Shown: positions 33,437 through 41,664, numbered from the stretch's first letter. The stretch: DNA of 64,000 nucleotides from Salinicola tamaricis (GCF_003006155.1 NZ_CP023559.1:2852001-2916000), one strand, 5' to 3'. The notes: generated by a model not told the origin, from the letters alone. A program made the numbers and translations.

Positions 33437-34124
33437 TCATGACGTGATGCCCGCGGTGGCCAGGGTGATGACGAGCAGATGCAGCGGGTACCAGGAGAGC
33501 CGCAGGGGGCGCGGTATGGCTGGGACCGGTATGCGCCAGGAGAGCGACCCGTTGGCCAGCAGGAGTAGCACGACGGCGGTAGCGAGGCTGACGACCATCC
33601 GGGCCGGGGTGGCGTTGATGAGTCGAGGCGAACAGGAGCGGGAGAGCGGCGGCGGTGTGCCGGGGGTAGCGGAACGCCAGGGCGAACGCGGGCACCAGCA
33701 GCAGGCCAGGGAGGCCGTATTCGATCCAGGGATGAGCGGCGAGGGCGAGCATCACCAGCGTGAGCCCGGCGGCGAGCTGTAGAGTGCGCTCCTCGAGACG
33801 TACCAGCAGCACCACGGCGAGCAGACCCAGGCCCAGGGTAAAGCAGACGTTGAGCTTGTCCGGGGTGACGACCAGGGCGTAAGGGAGCTGGGCGACGAGG
33901 CCGACCAGGAGCAGGCGACAGCCGTAGCGCAGCGGGTGGCGGGTGTTGTGCAGAAGATGCCACGCGACCATGCCGGCGAACAGCGGGAAGGCGATGCGCC
34001 CGACCAGGATGGCCCAGGGCACGGCGGGCGAGTCGGGCCAGATGAACTTGATGGCGTGTTCCTGCGACATGGCGAGGATCGCGAGCCATTGGGCGAGCGG
34101 TACCCAGGTGTTGGTGCGGGTCAT
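33437..34124 (-). CDS. TraX-like membrane acetyltransferase (frameshifted)
   Basis: The N-terminal two-thirds (WLAILAMSQEHAIKFIWP, WAILVGRIAFPLFAGMVAWH, RYGCRLLLVGLVAQLPYAL) match the TraX/FimB family of polytopic acetyltransferases, which N-acetylate F pilin in conjugative systems. A one-base break at about 33625 hides the rest (RMVVSLATAVVLLLLANGSL, LRLSWYPLHLLVITLATAG), ending at 33437. Its ATG overlaps the secretin stop (ATGA). Inside a filamentous phage the target could be host pilin or phage coat protein (inference). Confidence 0.8.
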
Positions 34125-35392
34125 GAGGCGGCCTCCCGAGTCGGTAGGACGGTGGCTTGCAGCAGGACGTAGAGGTTGCTGCTCTGGTGGCTGGTCGAGG
34201 TGGAGCGGAACAGGGCGCCGATGACGGGGATGTCGGAGAGCACCGGCACGCGGTTCTGCTGCTGCCGGTTCTCTTCGGAGACGAGGCCGCCCAGGAGCAC
34301 CGACTGGCCCGATTGAATCTGTACCGTGGTGTTGATGCTGCGCTGGTTGGTGATGATGTCGGACGCCAGCACCGAGTCGGTGAGACTGTCGGCAGAGGTG
34401 CCTACGTCCATGACGATCAGCCCCGAGGGGGTGACCACCGGCAGCACGTTGAGGGTGATGCCGATGTCGCGGCGCTCGATGGTCTGGAACGGGTTCTCGA
34501 CATTGGCCGCGGAGCCCGTCACGCGACCGGTGATAAAGGGGACGTTCTGGCCGACCGAGATGGTGCCGCGCTGGCCGGAGAGCGCCAGGATTTGCGGCGT
34601 GGAGAGAATGCGGGCGTTGCTGTCGCGCTTGAGTGCCGAGATCGCGAGCGCGAGGACGTTGCCGTCGAAGATGCCGAACGAGCCACCGGGCACCGAGAGC
34701 GCGCGACCGAGCCCCGAGGTGTTGAAGCCCCCGGCGGGGTTGCTGCCAGCGCGGGCGCGGCCAAACGAGACGCCGAGGTCGAGGGTGTCGCCGTCGGTGG
34801 TCTCGAAGATCAGGGCGCGGATGAGCACCTGGGCGCGGGTAACGTCGATCTGGGGCAGCAGCCGTTCGAGCGCCTGGATGCGGTCGGCGGGGCCGCTGAC
34901 CAGGAGCGCGTTAGCGGCGTGCAGCACCTGAGCGTGGGTGGCCTGCGCGCTACCGGGGGTGTTCTGTATCAGGAAGGCGTCGACCAGGGGCGCGAGATCG
35001 TCGGCGCGTAGATGGTTGATCGGCAGCACGCGGGAGACGCTGGGCTCACGCGGGGGCGGGGTCGCGATACGGCTCATGAACGTCTGGTCGCGCCGGGCCG
35101 GTGCCAGGGTCGGCGGGTTGCCGGGGACGAGCTGATAGCCGTGGGACTGCATGACGCCGTGGAAGAACTCGGGGAGCTGATCGGGCGGCACGTCCGGGGC
35201 GTAGACGGTCAGGGTGCCATGGACACGCGGGTCGATGGCGATGGGGGTGGCGGTTTGCTGGCTGTACCAGTGCACGAAGTCGCGCACGTCGGCGTCCTGC
35301 ATATCGATGGGCAGGGCGTGGGCGGTGGACGTGAGCAGCAGGGCGCCGGCGGCCAGGGCGGCGCGGGCGAGGTTAGCAACCGATGTCGACAT
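34121..35392 (-). CDS. Phage secretin (pIV-like outer-membrane exit channel)
   Basis: From the ATG at 35392 it has about 423 residues with a Sec signal (LARAALAAGALLLTSTAHA). An N0/N1-type periplasmic domain (LPIDMQDADVRDFVHWYSQQ) and the secretin core follow: VLIRALIFETT, NARILSTPQILALSGQRGTI, VGQNVPFITG, IGITLNVLPVV, LLGGLVSEENRQQQNRVPVL, DIPVIGALFRST. It forms the channel through which phage is extruded. Its start lies inside the zot 3' end, and its stop overlaps the traX-like start. Confidence 0.94.
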   Translation of the reverse strand: MSTSVANLARAALAAGALLLTSTAHALPIDMQDADVRDFVHWYSQQTATPIAIDPRVHGTLTVYAPDVPPDQLPEFFHGVMQSHGYQLVPGNPPTLAPARRDQTFMSRIATPPPREPSVSRVLPINHLRADDLAPLVDAFLIQNTPGSAQATHAQVLHAANALLVSGPADRIQALERLLPQIDVTRAQVLIRALIFETTDGDTLDLGVSFGRARAGSNPAGGFNTSGLGRALSVPGGSFGIFDGNVLALAISALKRDSNARILSTPQILALSGQRGTISVGQNVPFITGRVTGSAANVENPFQTIERRDIGITLNVLPVVTPSGLIVMDVGTSADSLTDSVLASDIITNQRSINTTVQIQSGQSVLLGGLVSEENRQQQNRVPVLSDIPVIGALFRSTSTSHQSSNLYVLLQATVLPTREAAS

Positions 35393-36446
35393 GGTGGGCT
35401 CCAGAGCCGAGGCGGAGATGACAGGCACCCATCGGGATGACCTCGAGGCCAAGGCGTTCGAGGTCGTCACTGGTGGTGGGCCGGTGGTCGCCGTCCAGGA
35501 GGCGGTAGGTGGTGAGGTCGCCCAGCTGGGCGTAGCCGGTGATGCGCGCGCGGTCGAAGCGGGAGAGATCGACGGCGGGCGCAGGATCGGGCGTGGCCTC
35601 GAGGTCGGCGTTGCGGGCGTCGACCTGATCGACGACGAGCACGGACGTGGTGAGGACGATGCCCAGGAGAAAAGCCAGGGTGACCAGAAGCGGGCGGTTG
35701 AAGCGCTTCCAGTAGATACGGGTCATGCGCATGTAGAACCTCGCATCGCGGGGGACGCGGAACACGCCATGGGTGAGCCACGGCGGCAGCATCATGTAGG
35801 TCTGGTGCGGGTAGGCGTCGGAGAAGGCTTGCTTGGTGTCGTAGGCCGGGTAGAGCGCGCGGCCGGTGTAGGTCCAGCGCTCGACGACAAGGCTTTGCGG
35901 AGAGTCGCCGTACTTGACGATGCCGAGGTGGAGCTTGGGCATCGGCAGCTTGCCGCCGGCGAACATCGACCAGAGAGAGCCGATGATCGGCAGCGACAGG
36001 CGATCGAGACGCCGGCAGTAGACGACGTGTTCGGCCAGCGCGACGCGGGCCTGCTTGTCCATGATCGAGAGATCCTGGATCAAGAAGATGATGTCCCAGC
36101 CGAGCTTGCGCGCGTGTAGAAACCAGTTGATGACGTCCTGGCGCGACTTGTCGGCCCAGGAGCGGGAGTTAAACCAGGTGCCGCACTCATCAAGCACCAG
36201 GAGGCCGTTCTTGGCTTCGTCGTAGGTATCGTTGCCGCGCCCGATGGCTTCCAGGTCGGCGAGCTGGGGCTTGTCTGGGATGCGATAGACGTGGGTGTTG
36301 CGCGCGCGTTCGCCGATCAGCTTATGCAGGCGCAGATCGAGGTTGGTCGCCACCGCGCAGCCGTGGTTGAGCTTGTCCTTGATCTTGCCGACGGCCACGA
36401 GCGTCTTGCCCGCGCCCAGTTTGCCGGTGACGACATAGACGGCCAT
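35373..36446 (-). CDS. zot: Zonular occludens toxin-like assembly ATPase (pI)
   Basis: 357 residues from the ATG at 36446, which shares a base with the upstream stop. The Walker A motif VTGKLGAGKTLVA is near the N-terminus and the Walker B region is GLLVLDECGTWFN. A transmembrane helix (LLVTLAFLLGIVLTTSVLVV, about residues 268-288) separates the cytoplasmic ATPase from a short periplasmic tail. pI/Zot couples ATP hydrolysis to virion assembly with the secretin. A hallmark gene of inoviruses. Intact. Confidence 0.95.
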   Translation of the reverse strand: MAVYVVTGKLGAGKTLVAVGKIKDKLNHGCAVATNLDLRLHKLIGERARNTHVYRIPDKPQLADLEAIGRGNDTYDEAKNGLLVLDECGTWFNSRSWADKSRQDVINWFLHARKLGWDIIFLIQDLSIMDKQARVALAEHVVYCRRLDRLSLPIIGSLWSMFAGGKLPMPKLHLGIVKYGDSPQSLVVERWTYTGRALYPAYDTKQAFSDAYPHQTYMMLPPWLTHGVFRVPRDARFYMRMTRIYWKRFNRPLLVTLAFLLGIVLTTSVLVVDQVDARNADLEATPDPAPAVDLSRFDRARITGYAQLGDLTTYRLLDGDHRPTTSDDLERLGLEVIPMGACHLRLGSGAHHVDIGC

Positions 36447-36796
36447 CACACACCCCCAAGGCCTAGCACGCGGTCTTTGACGTGCAGGGCCATGACCGTG
36501 AACTTGGCCAGCACGATGGCCGAGACACAGGTGGAGAAGTTGTCGGGGAGGATGCGGTTGACGCCATCGGCCAGGAGCGGGGGCATGGCCACGGTGAGGC
36601 TATCGATGATGCTGGAAATCACATCGGCGGTGCCGGTGATCAGGGCGACGAAAATCCCGACCTTGATCAGGAACAGCCCGAAGCGGGCAACCTTGAGCCA
36701 GAAGAAGAACTGAAGAAACCACGTCCCGAAGTACTTGAAAAAGTTACGCGCCAGCGGGATCAGGGCGGTGAAGAGCAGCCGAACGAGCGCACCCAT
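36446..36796 (-). CDS. DUF2523 family minor coat protein (pVI-like)
   Basis: 116 residues from the ATG at 36796. Three hydrophobic stretches are visible (FFKYFGTWFLQFFFW, FGLFLIKVGIFVALITGTADV, and FSTCVSAIVLAKFTVMALHV). Proteins of this type sit between pIII-like and zot genes in Pf-like phages and are equated with pVI, which caps the virion with pIII. The stop overlaps the zot start and the gene begins 3 bp after the pIII-like stop. Confidence 0.85.
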   Translation of the reverse strand: MGALVRLLFTALIPLARNFFKYFGTWFLQFFFWLKVARFGLFLIKVGIFVALITGTADVISSIIDSLTVAMPPLLADGVNRILPDNFSTCVSAIVLAKFTVMALHVKDRVLGLGGV

Positions 36797-36798
36797 GG

Positions 36799-38760
36799 TC
36801 AGCCCTCCGACGCGCTGCGATAGGACAGCGCGATCATGGTGATTTGGTAGCAGGTGAAGAAGAACAGCAGCCAGGAGAGAGCGGCCTTGATCAGGTCGAA
36901 GACGCGGCACTCGATGGTGACGGTGTGGCCCTGGAAGCTGAAGGTGAGCGGGACGCAGCCGCCGCCACCGGGAATCTCGGGGAGCCAGGCGGTGGTCACG
37001 CCTTTGACGTAGCTCAGGCCCTGGCCCAGGAGGCTGCTGTCATCCTCGAACAGGTCGCGATAGCGCTGGGTGATCTCGCCCTGTACGTCTTCGTTCTGGG
37101 TATCGAGCTGGCTCATCAGGTCGTCGGTAAGGCCCTGGCCATCGAACTCGCTTTCCACATCGGCGGCGGAAGGGGCGCCGTCCTGGTTGGTGAAGGTGTC
37201 TACGAGGCTGGAAAAGCCGTCGTTGATCGCCTTGCGTACACCGCCGATGGCATCCAGCACCGCATCGAGGCCGTCGCCGGATTCCTCACTCTCTTCGCCG
37301 TCGCCGCTGTCGTTGTTGCCGCTGTCACTGCTGCCGGTATCGCCTTGGGTGGGGTTGTCGGCGTTATCGCTGTCGGTCGACTCGTCCGGGCTATCCGTCG
37401 ACGGGTCGGGTGTGTCGGTCGATTGGTCGGGTGTGTCGGTCGACTCGTCAGGGGTATCGGTCGACTGGTCGGGTGTATCGGTCGATTCGTCAGGGGTGCT
37501 GGTATCACCGGTATCGGTGGGCGTGTCACTGCCGCCACCCGTGGAACCGCCACCGGACGATGAGCCGCCACCGGATGATGAGCCGCCACCGGACGATGAG
37601 CCGCCACCGGACGATGAGCCACCACCGGATGATGAGCCGCCACCGGACGATGAGCCGCCACCGGACGATGAGCCGCCACCGGACGATGAGCCGCCGCCGG
37701 ATGATGAGCCGCCACCGGACGATGAGCCGCCACCGGACGATGAGCCGCCACCGGACGATGAGCCACCACCGGATGATGAGCCGCCACCGGACGATGAGCC
37801 GCCACCGGACGATGAGCCGCCACCGGACGATGAGCCGCCACCGGACGATGAGCCGCCGCCGGATGATGAGCCGCCACCGGTCGATGAGCCGCCGCCCGAT
37901 GAGGAACCGCCACCGGATGACGAGCCGCCGCCAGACGAGGCACCGCCACCACCACCGCCGGATGTGGAGCCACCACCACTGCTGCCGGTATCGCTACCGC
38001 TGCCGCTGTCCGTGCCCGTCTCGGTGCCGGTATCGGTCGCAGGCGTGCCCCCGGAACCCGAACCGGAACTGCCGCCCGCGGTGCCCCCGGAGAAGTCGAT
38101 CACCGAAAAGGAGCCCTTGCCGGTGTAGCAGTAGGGCTGACCCTGGCGAAACACATAGCCATTGCCGCAATCGTCGGGGTCGTCCGAGGGCTCTAGATCA
38201 GCGTCGTCGATATCGCTGTCGGGCGGATCATCGACACGATTATCGGTGGCGTGAGATGTCCAGTCGGCGGAACAGGTCTGGGAGCCGTCGGCGTTGTTGA
38301 AGCAGGCCCCCACACCGCCATCGTCGACGATGACGCAGTTACCTATCTGGGTCTGATATTGGCCCTGCTCATTGATGAAAACGCCGTTGTAAGTCTCGTT
38401 GGGCTTGCCATAGATGGCGTCGCACTGCTGATCATCTAGATCGATACCGACAATGCCGGGGCGAAGCAGCTCGGGGTGATCCCGCAGCACCTGGGCCTTG
38501 TCGCAGGGGTAGCTATCGCAATAGAGGACATACCAGACGATTTCATGCTCAAACTCCCCCGTGTTCTGGTTGTAATAGTAATTGTGCTCCAGGCTGTCAC
38601 CGGCTGAGGCCGCCTCACGGCAATTATCCAGCCCGCCTGGGGAACTCCCATTGGGACCTTCCCAGCAGTACGCTTCCGCCGACCAGTAAGGGTCGGCATG
38701 GGCCTGGGGCATCAAGAAGATGGCAGCCGACAAGAGCAGTAAAGAGAGCCAGGATTTCAT
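36799..38760 (-). CDS. pIII-like adsorption protein with giant GGGSSS linker
   Basis: 653 residues. A signal peptide (SLLLLSAAIFLMPQAHA) is followed by a Cys-rich N-terminal domain, roughly residues 23-230, with about ten cysteines that are probably disulfide-bonded. Then comes a Gly/Ser linker of about 23 GGGSSS hexapeptides (about residues 267-405), an acidic TPD[EQ]STD heptad array (about 418-460), a C-terminal domain (about 500-610), and a final transmembrane anchor (LIKAALSWLLFFFTCYQITM). This is the plan of pIII: receptor-binding head, Gly-rich tether, membrane/virion anchor. Larger than M13 pIII (406 residues), mostly because of the repeats. The receptor is unknown, likely a pilus. Confidence 0.88.
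   Translation of the reverse strand: MKSWLSLLLLSAAIFLMPQAHADPYWSAEAYCWEGPNGSSPGGLDNCREAASAGDSLEHNYYYNQNTGEFEHEIVWYVLYCDSYPCDKAQVLRDHPELLRPGIVGIDLDDQQCDAIYGKPNETYNGVFINEQGQYQTQIGNCVIVDDGGVGACFNNADGSQTCSADWTSHATDNRVDDPPDSDIDDADLEPSDDPDDCGNGYVFRQGQPYCYTGKGSFSVIDFSGGTAGGSSGSGSGGTPATDTGTETGTDSGSGSDTGSSGGGSTSGGGGGGASSGGGSSSGGGSSSGGGSSTGGGSSSGGGSSSGGGSSSGGGSSSGGGSSSGGGSSSGGGSSSGGGSSSGGGSSSGGGSSSGGGSSSGGGSSSGGGSSSGGGSSSGGGSSSGGGSSSGGGSSSGGGSSSGGGSTGGGSDTPTDTGDTSTPDESTDTPDQSTDTPDESTDTPDQSTDTPDPSTDSPDESTDSDNADNPTQGDTGSSDSGNNDSGDGEESEESGDGLDAVLDAIGGVRKAINDGFSSLVDTFTNQDGAPSAADVESEFDGQGLTDDLMSQLDTQNEDVQGEITQRYRDLFEDDSSLLGQGLSYVKGVTTAWLPEIPGGGGCVPLTFSFQGHTVTIECRVFDLIKAALSWLLFFFTCYQITMIALSYRSASEG
37380..37503. 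repeat. 21-bp coding repeat, about six copies
   Basis: Units like GGGTGTGTCGGTCGATTGGTC alternate Asp/Gln/Glu codons and encode S-T-D-T-P-D-[EQP]. They form an acidic segment right after the Gly/Ser linker of the pIII-like protein. Confidence 0.88.
37546..37960. repeat. 18-bp coding tandem repeat, about 23 copies
   Basis: Plus-strand unit GGACGATGAGCCGCCACC with a few third-position changes (GGATGATGAGCCGCC). On the minus strand it encodes GGGSSS. Nearly perfect copies imply recent slippage. It is coding repeat, not a CRISPR, because there are no unique spacers. Confidence 0.95.
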
Positions 38761-38852
38761 AACGCACCCATGAAAAAGGGGCCTCGGAAGGCCCCTGAAG
38801 ACCGGCCCCGGTATGCGCCCAGGGCGGACAGCGGGGCCGGTTGAACCACCGA

Positions 38853-39125
38853 TCAGGTGGCCTTGTTGGCGAACTTCTTGAACAGCCCGATGGCGAGCAG
38901 CGAGCCGACGATAGCGGTGACCACCGGCCACGCTTCGCTGGCCATGCTGCTGGCTTGGCTGCTGAGTTCGGAGAAGGCCGCAGAGGCTGCCGAGCCACCG
39001 GAGTCGGAGGCCATGGCGGCGCTGGCCGTGGCGATGGTGCCGACGCCGATCATGGCGACCTTGCCGGGGATCGAACGGGCGGCGTTGCGGGTGGTGATGA
39101 GCGCGTCTTTCAGTTGGGTTTTCAT
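38853..39125 (-). CDS. Major coat protein precursor (pVIII-like)
   Basis: 90 residues. An N-terminal basic region and hydrophobic signal (VAMIGVGTIATASAAMA) are followed by a small Ala/Ser-rich amphipathic segment, one transmembrane helix (AWPVVTAIVGSLLAIGLF) and a basic end (KKFANKAT). This is the classic pVIII layout, with the basic tail facing the ssDNA. Cleavage probably falls after ASA or AMA, giving about 50 mature residues. Its ATG overlaps the upstream small ORF stop. Confidence 0.9.
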   Translation of the reverse strand: MKTQLKDALITTRNAARSIPGKVAMIGVGTIATASAAMASDSGGSAASAAFSELSSQASSMASEAWPVVTAIVGSLLAIGLFKKFANKAT

Positions 39126-39229
39126 AGGGTTTTCTCCGCGAATTGCTTGAACGCGAGTGTGGTTTTGCCCCACGCCCAACCGAGGGCGTAGGCACCGAGC
39201 AGGTAGCCGATGAGTTCCGAACCGCTCAT
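39122..39229 (-). CDS. 35-residue coat-like small protein (pVII/pIX position)
   Basis: Reads MSGSELIGYLLGAYALGWAW and then a basic/amphipathic tail ending FAEKTL. It has one short hydrophobic helix. Start and stop both overlap their neighbours by ATGA, so three tiny genes are chained. Size, hydrophobicity and place beside the major coat gene match pVII/pIX-type virion tip proteins. Function is inferred. Confidence 0.75.
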   Translation of the reverse strand: MSGSELIGYLLGAYALGWAWGKTTLAFKQFAEKTL

Positions 39230-39324
39230 CGTTGGCCACCCTTGATTGCACCGAGCCCGAACGCGAGCACGAGCCCGATACAAAAGATGAGGAGCCACAG
39301 GGCATCGAATTGGTCGTCAGTCAT
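39226..39324 (-). CDS. 32-residue hydrophobic small protein (pVII/pIX position)
   Basis: Starts MTDDQFDALWLLIFCIGLVL and ends with a short basic tail (IKGGQR). One transmembrane helix with a negatively charged N-terminus. The stop overlaps the ATG of the next small gene, so translation is coupled. Probably the second tip protein of the virion. Confidence 0.75.
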   Translation of the reverse strand: MTDDQFDALWLLIFCIGLVLAFGLGAIKGGQR

Positions 39325-39365
39325 CTGTGGTTCCTCCTAAGTCGTTGACGGTCGACGCGGGGGCG

Positions 39366-39716
39366 TCAGTTGGCCTTGGCCGTGTCGGCCTTGGCGCTCG
39401 AAGGTGCGGCACCGGTGCCCTTGGGGCGGCGCACGGCGATGACGTGCATCGAGGTGGTTTGCTGTCGGTTCTGGCCAGCGCGAACCATGCGCAGCTCGAT
39501 ATCGAGTTCGAGGTTGCACGGCAGCTCGACCCCGGCGTTACGAATCTGATCGACGATGGAAAAGTCGGCGGACATGTCGGAGCACTGCATACCGACTTGG
39601 TTATCGTTGTCGGCGTCGACTTCGTTAATGACGCTGACCTTGCCGCCCTTGCGGCCATCGAATTCGTAGCGGGAAGCACCGGAAACGCGGGCGATGATGG
39701 TGTTGATCATGGACAT
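39366..39716 (-). CDS. Inovirus ssDNA-binding protein (gpV-like)
   Basis: 116 residues, starting MSMINTIIARVSGASRYEFD. An OB-fold-like core (GKVSVINEVDADNDNQVGMQ, LELDIELRMVRAG) and a low-complexity Ala/Lys tail are visible. In Pf-like phages this gene lies just upstream of the small coat genes. The protein coats the single-stranded genome before packaging. Assigned mainly on size, position and resemblance. Confidence 0.78.
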   Translation of the reverse strand: MSMINTIIARVSGASRYEFDGRKGGKVSVINEVDADNDNQVGMQCSDMSADFSIVDQIRNAGVELPCNLELDIELRMVRAGQNRQQTTSMHVIAVRRPKGTGAAPSSAKADTAKAN

Positions 39717-39729
39717 GGTGAGGTTCCTT

Positions 39730-39951
39730 TCAGCGTTGGTACCGGGTTGCCAGGATGTGGCAGTGGCGAGCGAGTACGACTAGCTCAGTGAGGTCGGACG
39801 ACTCGGGGTCGAGCATCCGGGTGAGGTGTTCCGCCTGGGCGTAGAGCAGGGCGGCGTGGCCGTAGTCACGGCCCTGGAGGCACCGCTTGGCCCGCTCCCT
39901 CAAGACTCGGGGCTCCGGGCAGGCGGCTACCCACCCCTGCCCGTCGTCCAT
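39730..39951 (-). CDS. Small hypothetical phage protein
   Basis: About 73 residues if it starts at the ATG 39951 (MDDGQGWVAACPEPRVLRER). The frame is open to 40083 but that stretch looks non-coding. Alpha-helical, with a TPR-like feel (GRDYGHAALLYAQAEHLTRM). Starts upstream of the ssDNA-binding gene, 13 bp gap. Function unknown. Confidence 0.55.
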   Translation of the reverse strand: MDDGQGWVAACPEPRVLRERAKRCLQGRDYGHAALLYAQAEHLTRMLDPESSDLTELVVLARHCHILATRYQR

Positions 39952-39988
39952 CGGTCGGGATGCACGGCGGCCGATCCCGCGCCCCCCG

Positions 39989-41014
39989 TCAACCCGTGCT
40001 GCGCAGGGTATGACGGGGGGCGCGGTGCCGGCCTGGGACGCCGTGCGACCGATGGGCGACGGGTGACGGGCAGGCAGCAACATGACTTAAGCCCCGGAGT
40101 CCGGGCGGGCCGGGGTGGTGCCTGCCAACGGCGAGCGGTCGCCGCTTTCGAGCAGGGAGAGGCCGTATTGCATGAGCCGTTCGCCCAGGGCGGAAGGGGT
40201 CAGGCGGTTGGTGCCAGCCTGGACGAGAAACCGGGAGTGGTCGCTCTGATCCAGGAACACACGAACGGGCTGTTTCTTGGTCGTGGTCATTGGGTGTTCC
40301 TCGTGGTGGGGACTGCGTGGCGATGACCGCCCGAGAAACGCGGTACGGTCGGGGGAATAAAAGCGCCCAGGCACTGGCAGAGGCAGGCGACGGGGGGAGC
40401 GAGCCACCGGTGACCTGGGCGAAGGGGAACGCGGTATCGGCGGGGCGTGGGTCGGCCCCGGCCTGGATGTCAGCGGCAGTGACGCGGCGATAGCTGCCGT
40501 CGGTGTAGTGCAGGAGGTTGAAGGTCAACGCCGGGTAGACGTTGAAGACGCGCTTGGGGGAACGCGCAGCGGGCACGGGCTCAGGCGATGCGCATTCAGG
40601 AGTGAACGCGAGATCGCGGGCGCCGTTGCCCTGGCTGGGGTCATTCCAGGTGCGCTGGTCGATCAGCACGCGGGCCAACGTGCGCTGAAAATCGGTGTCG
40701 TCCAGCACACGCTGATAGAAGGAGCTGGAGCAGGGCGAGTTGACGGTGGTCCGAGCGCGAGACCTCAGTTGCCGGTAAGCCAGACGTAGAGCAAGCCGAG
40801 ACACAAGACGTAGGGCAGCGGATCGATCAGCGACGGAGACATAGCCGCGGGCCTCGCGAAGACGGGTAAGGCGCCAGTACGAACGATGGAAATAGACGAA
40901 AGCGGCGCCGGTAGCGTCCTGCCCGATATAGCCCGCGTACCGGCCATCCAGGTGAAAGCTGGTGCCGTGGTCGGGCTGGTTCGGCATGAGGTGGGCGAAC
41001 GTGACCTGGATCAT
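39989..41014 (-). CDS. Phage protein of unknown function (3' limit uncertain)
   Basis: The ATG at 41014 overlaps the upstream HTH gene stop (ATGA), so the start is well supported. The first 230 or so codons look protein-like (FHLDGRYAGYIGQDATGAAF, FYQRVLDDTDFQRTLARVLI, FNVYPALTFNLLHY). Beyond about 40300 the frame runs antiparallel-phase through a better gene (40087-40290), so the true stop is probably before 40290 and hidden by an indel. It may be a replication-associated protein. I do not recognise it. Confidence 0.5.
   Translation of the reverse strand: MIQVTFAHLMPNQPDHGTSFHLDGRYAGYIGQDATGAAFVYFHRSYWRLTRLREARGYVSVADRSAALRLVSRLALRLAYRQLRSRARTTVNSPCSSSFYQRVLDDTDFQRTLARVLIDQRTWNDPSQGNGARDLAFTPECASPEPVPAARSPKRVFNVYPALTFNLLHYTDGSYRRVTAADIQAGADPRPADTAFPFAQVTGGSLPPSPASASAWALLFPRPYRVSRAVIATQSPPRGTPNDHDQETARSCVPGSERPLPVSRPGWHQPPDPFRPGRTAHAIRPLPARKRRPLAVGRHHPGPPGLRGLSHVAACPSPVAHRSHGVPGRHRAPRHTLRSTG
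40087..40290 (-). CDS. Small hypothetical phage protein, possible ribbon-helix-helix
   Basis: 67 residues from the ATG at 40290, with GAGGAA about 8 bases upstream. The sequence MTTTKKQPVRVFLDQSDHSR then LTPSALGERLMQYGLSLLE has the strand-then-two-helix look of small RHH regulators, but the match is weak. Function unknown. Confidence 0.55.
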   Translation of the reverse strand: MTTTKKQPVRVFLDQSDHSRFLVQAGTNRLTPSALGERLMQYGLSLLESGDRSPLAGTTPARPDSGA

Positions 41015-41216
41015 GAGAAGTCATCCCCTTCCAGCAGCTCGGCCTGGAGTAGGGCGATGTGATCATGCGGTGGCGGCCCAGCTTGTAGGAGGGCAGGTAA
41101 CCACGACGCAGGTGGCCTTCAATGGTGTCGAGAGACAAACCAGAGAGGTCCGCGAAGCGCTCTTTGGTCATCAGGGGCACGAGGGCCGGGACCTGGGGCG
41201 ATTTGCTGGGTTCCAT
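41011..41216 (-). CDS. Small HTH DNA-binding protein, excisionase/AlpA-like (frameshifted)
   Basis: About 68 residues. The helix-turn-helix is FADLSGLSLDTIEGHLRRGY followed by LPSYKLGRHRMI, the pattern of MerR/AlpA/excisionase proteins. A one-base loss at about 41062 breaks the frame. The proper end (IALLQAELLEGDDFS) runs to 41011. It is the first gene of the lytic-direction operon, divergent from the repressor, where Pf phages encode their XisF-type excisionase/activator. Confidence 0.75.
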
Positions 41217-41281
41217 TGTCGTAAGCCGCCTTTGTTTGTCTGTGATAGGCTTTTTGCGGTATGCGGTGTGTTAGACAGATG

Positions 41282-41320
41282 GTGTCTATATCTGAACACA
41301 GTATCTATATCCGAATATAG
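41282..41320. promoter_or_regulatory. Operator pair in the repressor/excisionase divergent promoter
   Basis: GTGTCTATATCTGAACAC (41282-41299) has GTGT/ACAC ends, and CTATATCCGAATATAG (41305-41320) is an inverted repeat CTATAT/ATATAG. Both share the core TCTATATCYGAA, so they look like two operators for the adjacent C repressor. They lie between its ATG and the excisionase-like gene. Confidence 0.72.
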
Positions 41321-41334
41321 GCAGAAAAAAACAC

Positions 41335-41664
41335 ATGTCAAGCGATCTTGGCAAAAAGGTGCGTGAGATACGCGAGGCGGAGGGGCTAGGGCGTCAGGCT
41401 TTCTGCGACCTGATCGGTGTGCCCAAGCAGACACTGATCAACGTGGAGATGGGTCGAAGCGGTCCATCGGGAAAGCTGCTGGCTGAGGTCAGTCAGGCGT
41501 TCAGCAAGTACACGCTGTGGCTGATGACTGATCAGGTAAGCGAAGAAGCAGGACAGGTGAGCCCGGAGATCGAAAGAGCGCGTCGACGCTCAAGAAGACA
41601 GGCACGGATACCGAGTCGCGAGACGGGTATTGCGCGCTGGTACCGGGGAACAGGGAATCAGTGA
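41335..41664 (+). CDS. C-type prophage repressor (XRE-family HTH)
   Basis: 109 residues as read. The HTH is LGRQAFCDLIGVPKQTLINV within the first 40 residues, followed by VEMGRSGPSGKLLAEVSQAF. This matches the Pf-phage repressor type and controls the divergent phage operon through the adjacent operators. A shift at about 41590 would change the tail to LKKTGTDTESRDG, which matches repeated copies of this tail further right (41938 and 44146). The exact C-terminus is therefore uncertain. Confidence 0.85.
   Translation: MSSDLGKKVREIREAEGLGRQAFCDLIGVPKQTLINVEMGRSGPSGKLLAEVSQAFSKYTLWLMTDQVSEEAGQVSPEIERARRRSRRQARIPSRETGIARWYRGTGNQ

Noticed and set aside
37546-37960. Repeat array that could be mistaken for a CRISPR
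   Set aside because: Units are contiguous 18-bp coding repeats without spacers, and no cas genes are nearby.
37070-38300. Long plus-strand ORFs rich in DEPPPDD and SRHRTM repeats
   Set aside because: They are antisense readings of the GGGSSS repeat in the pIII-like gene. The minus-strand frame has a signal peptide, Cys-rich domain and membrane anchor, and fits the phage operon.
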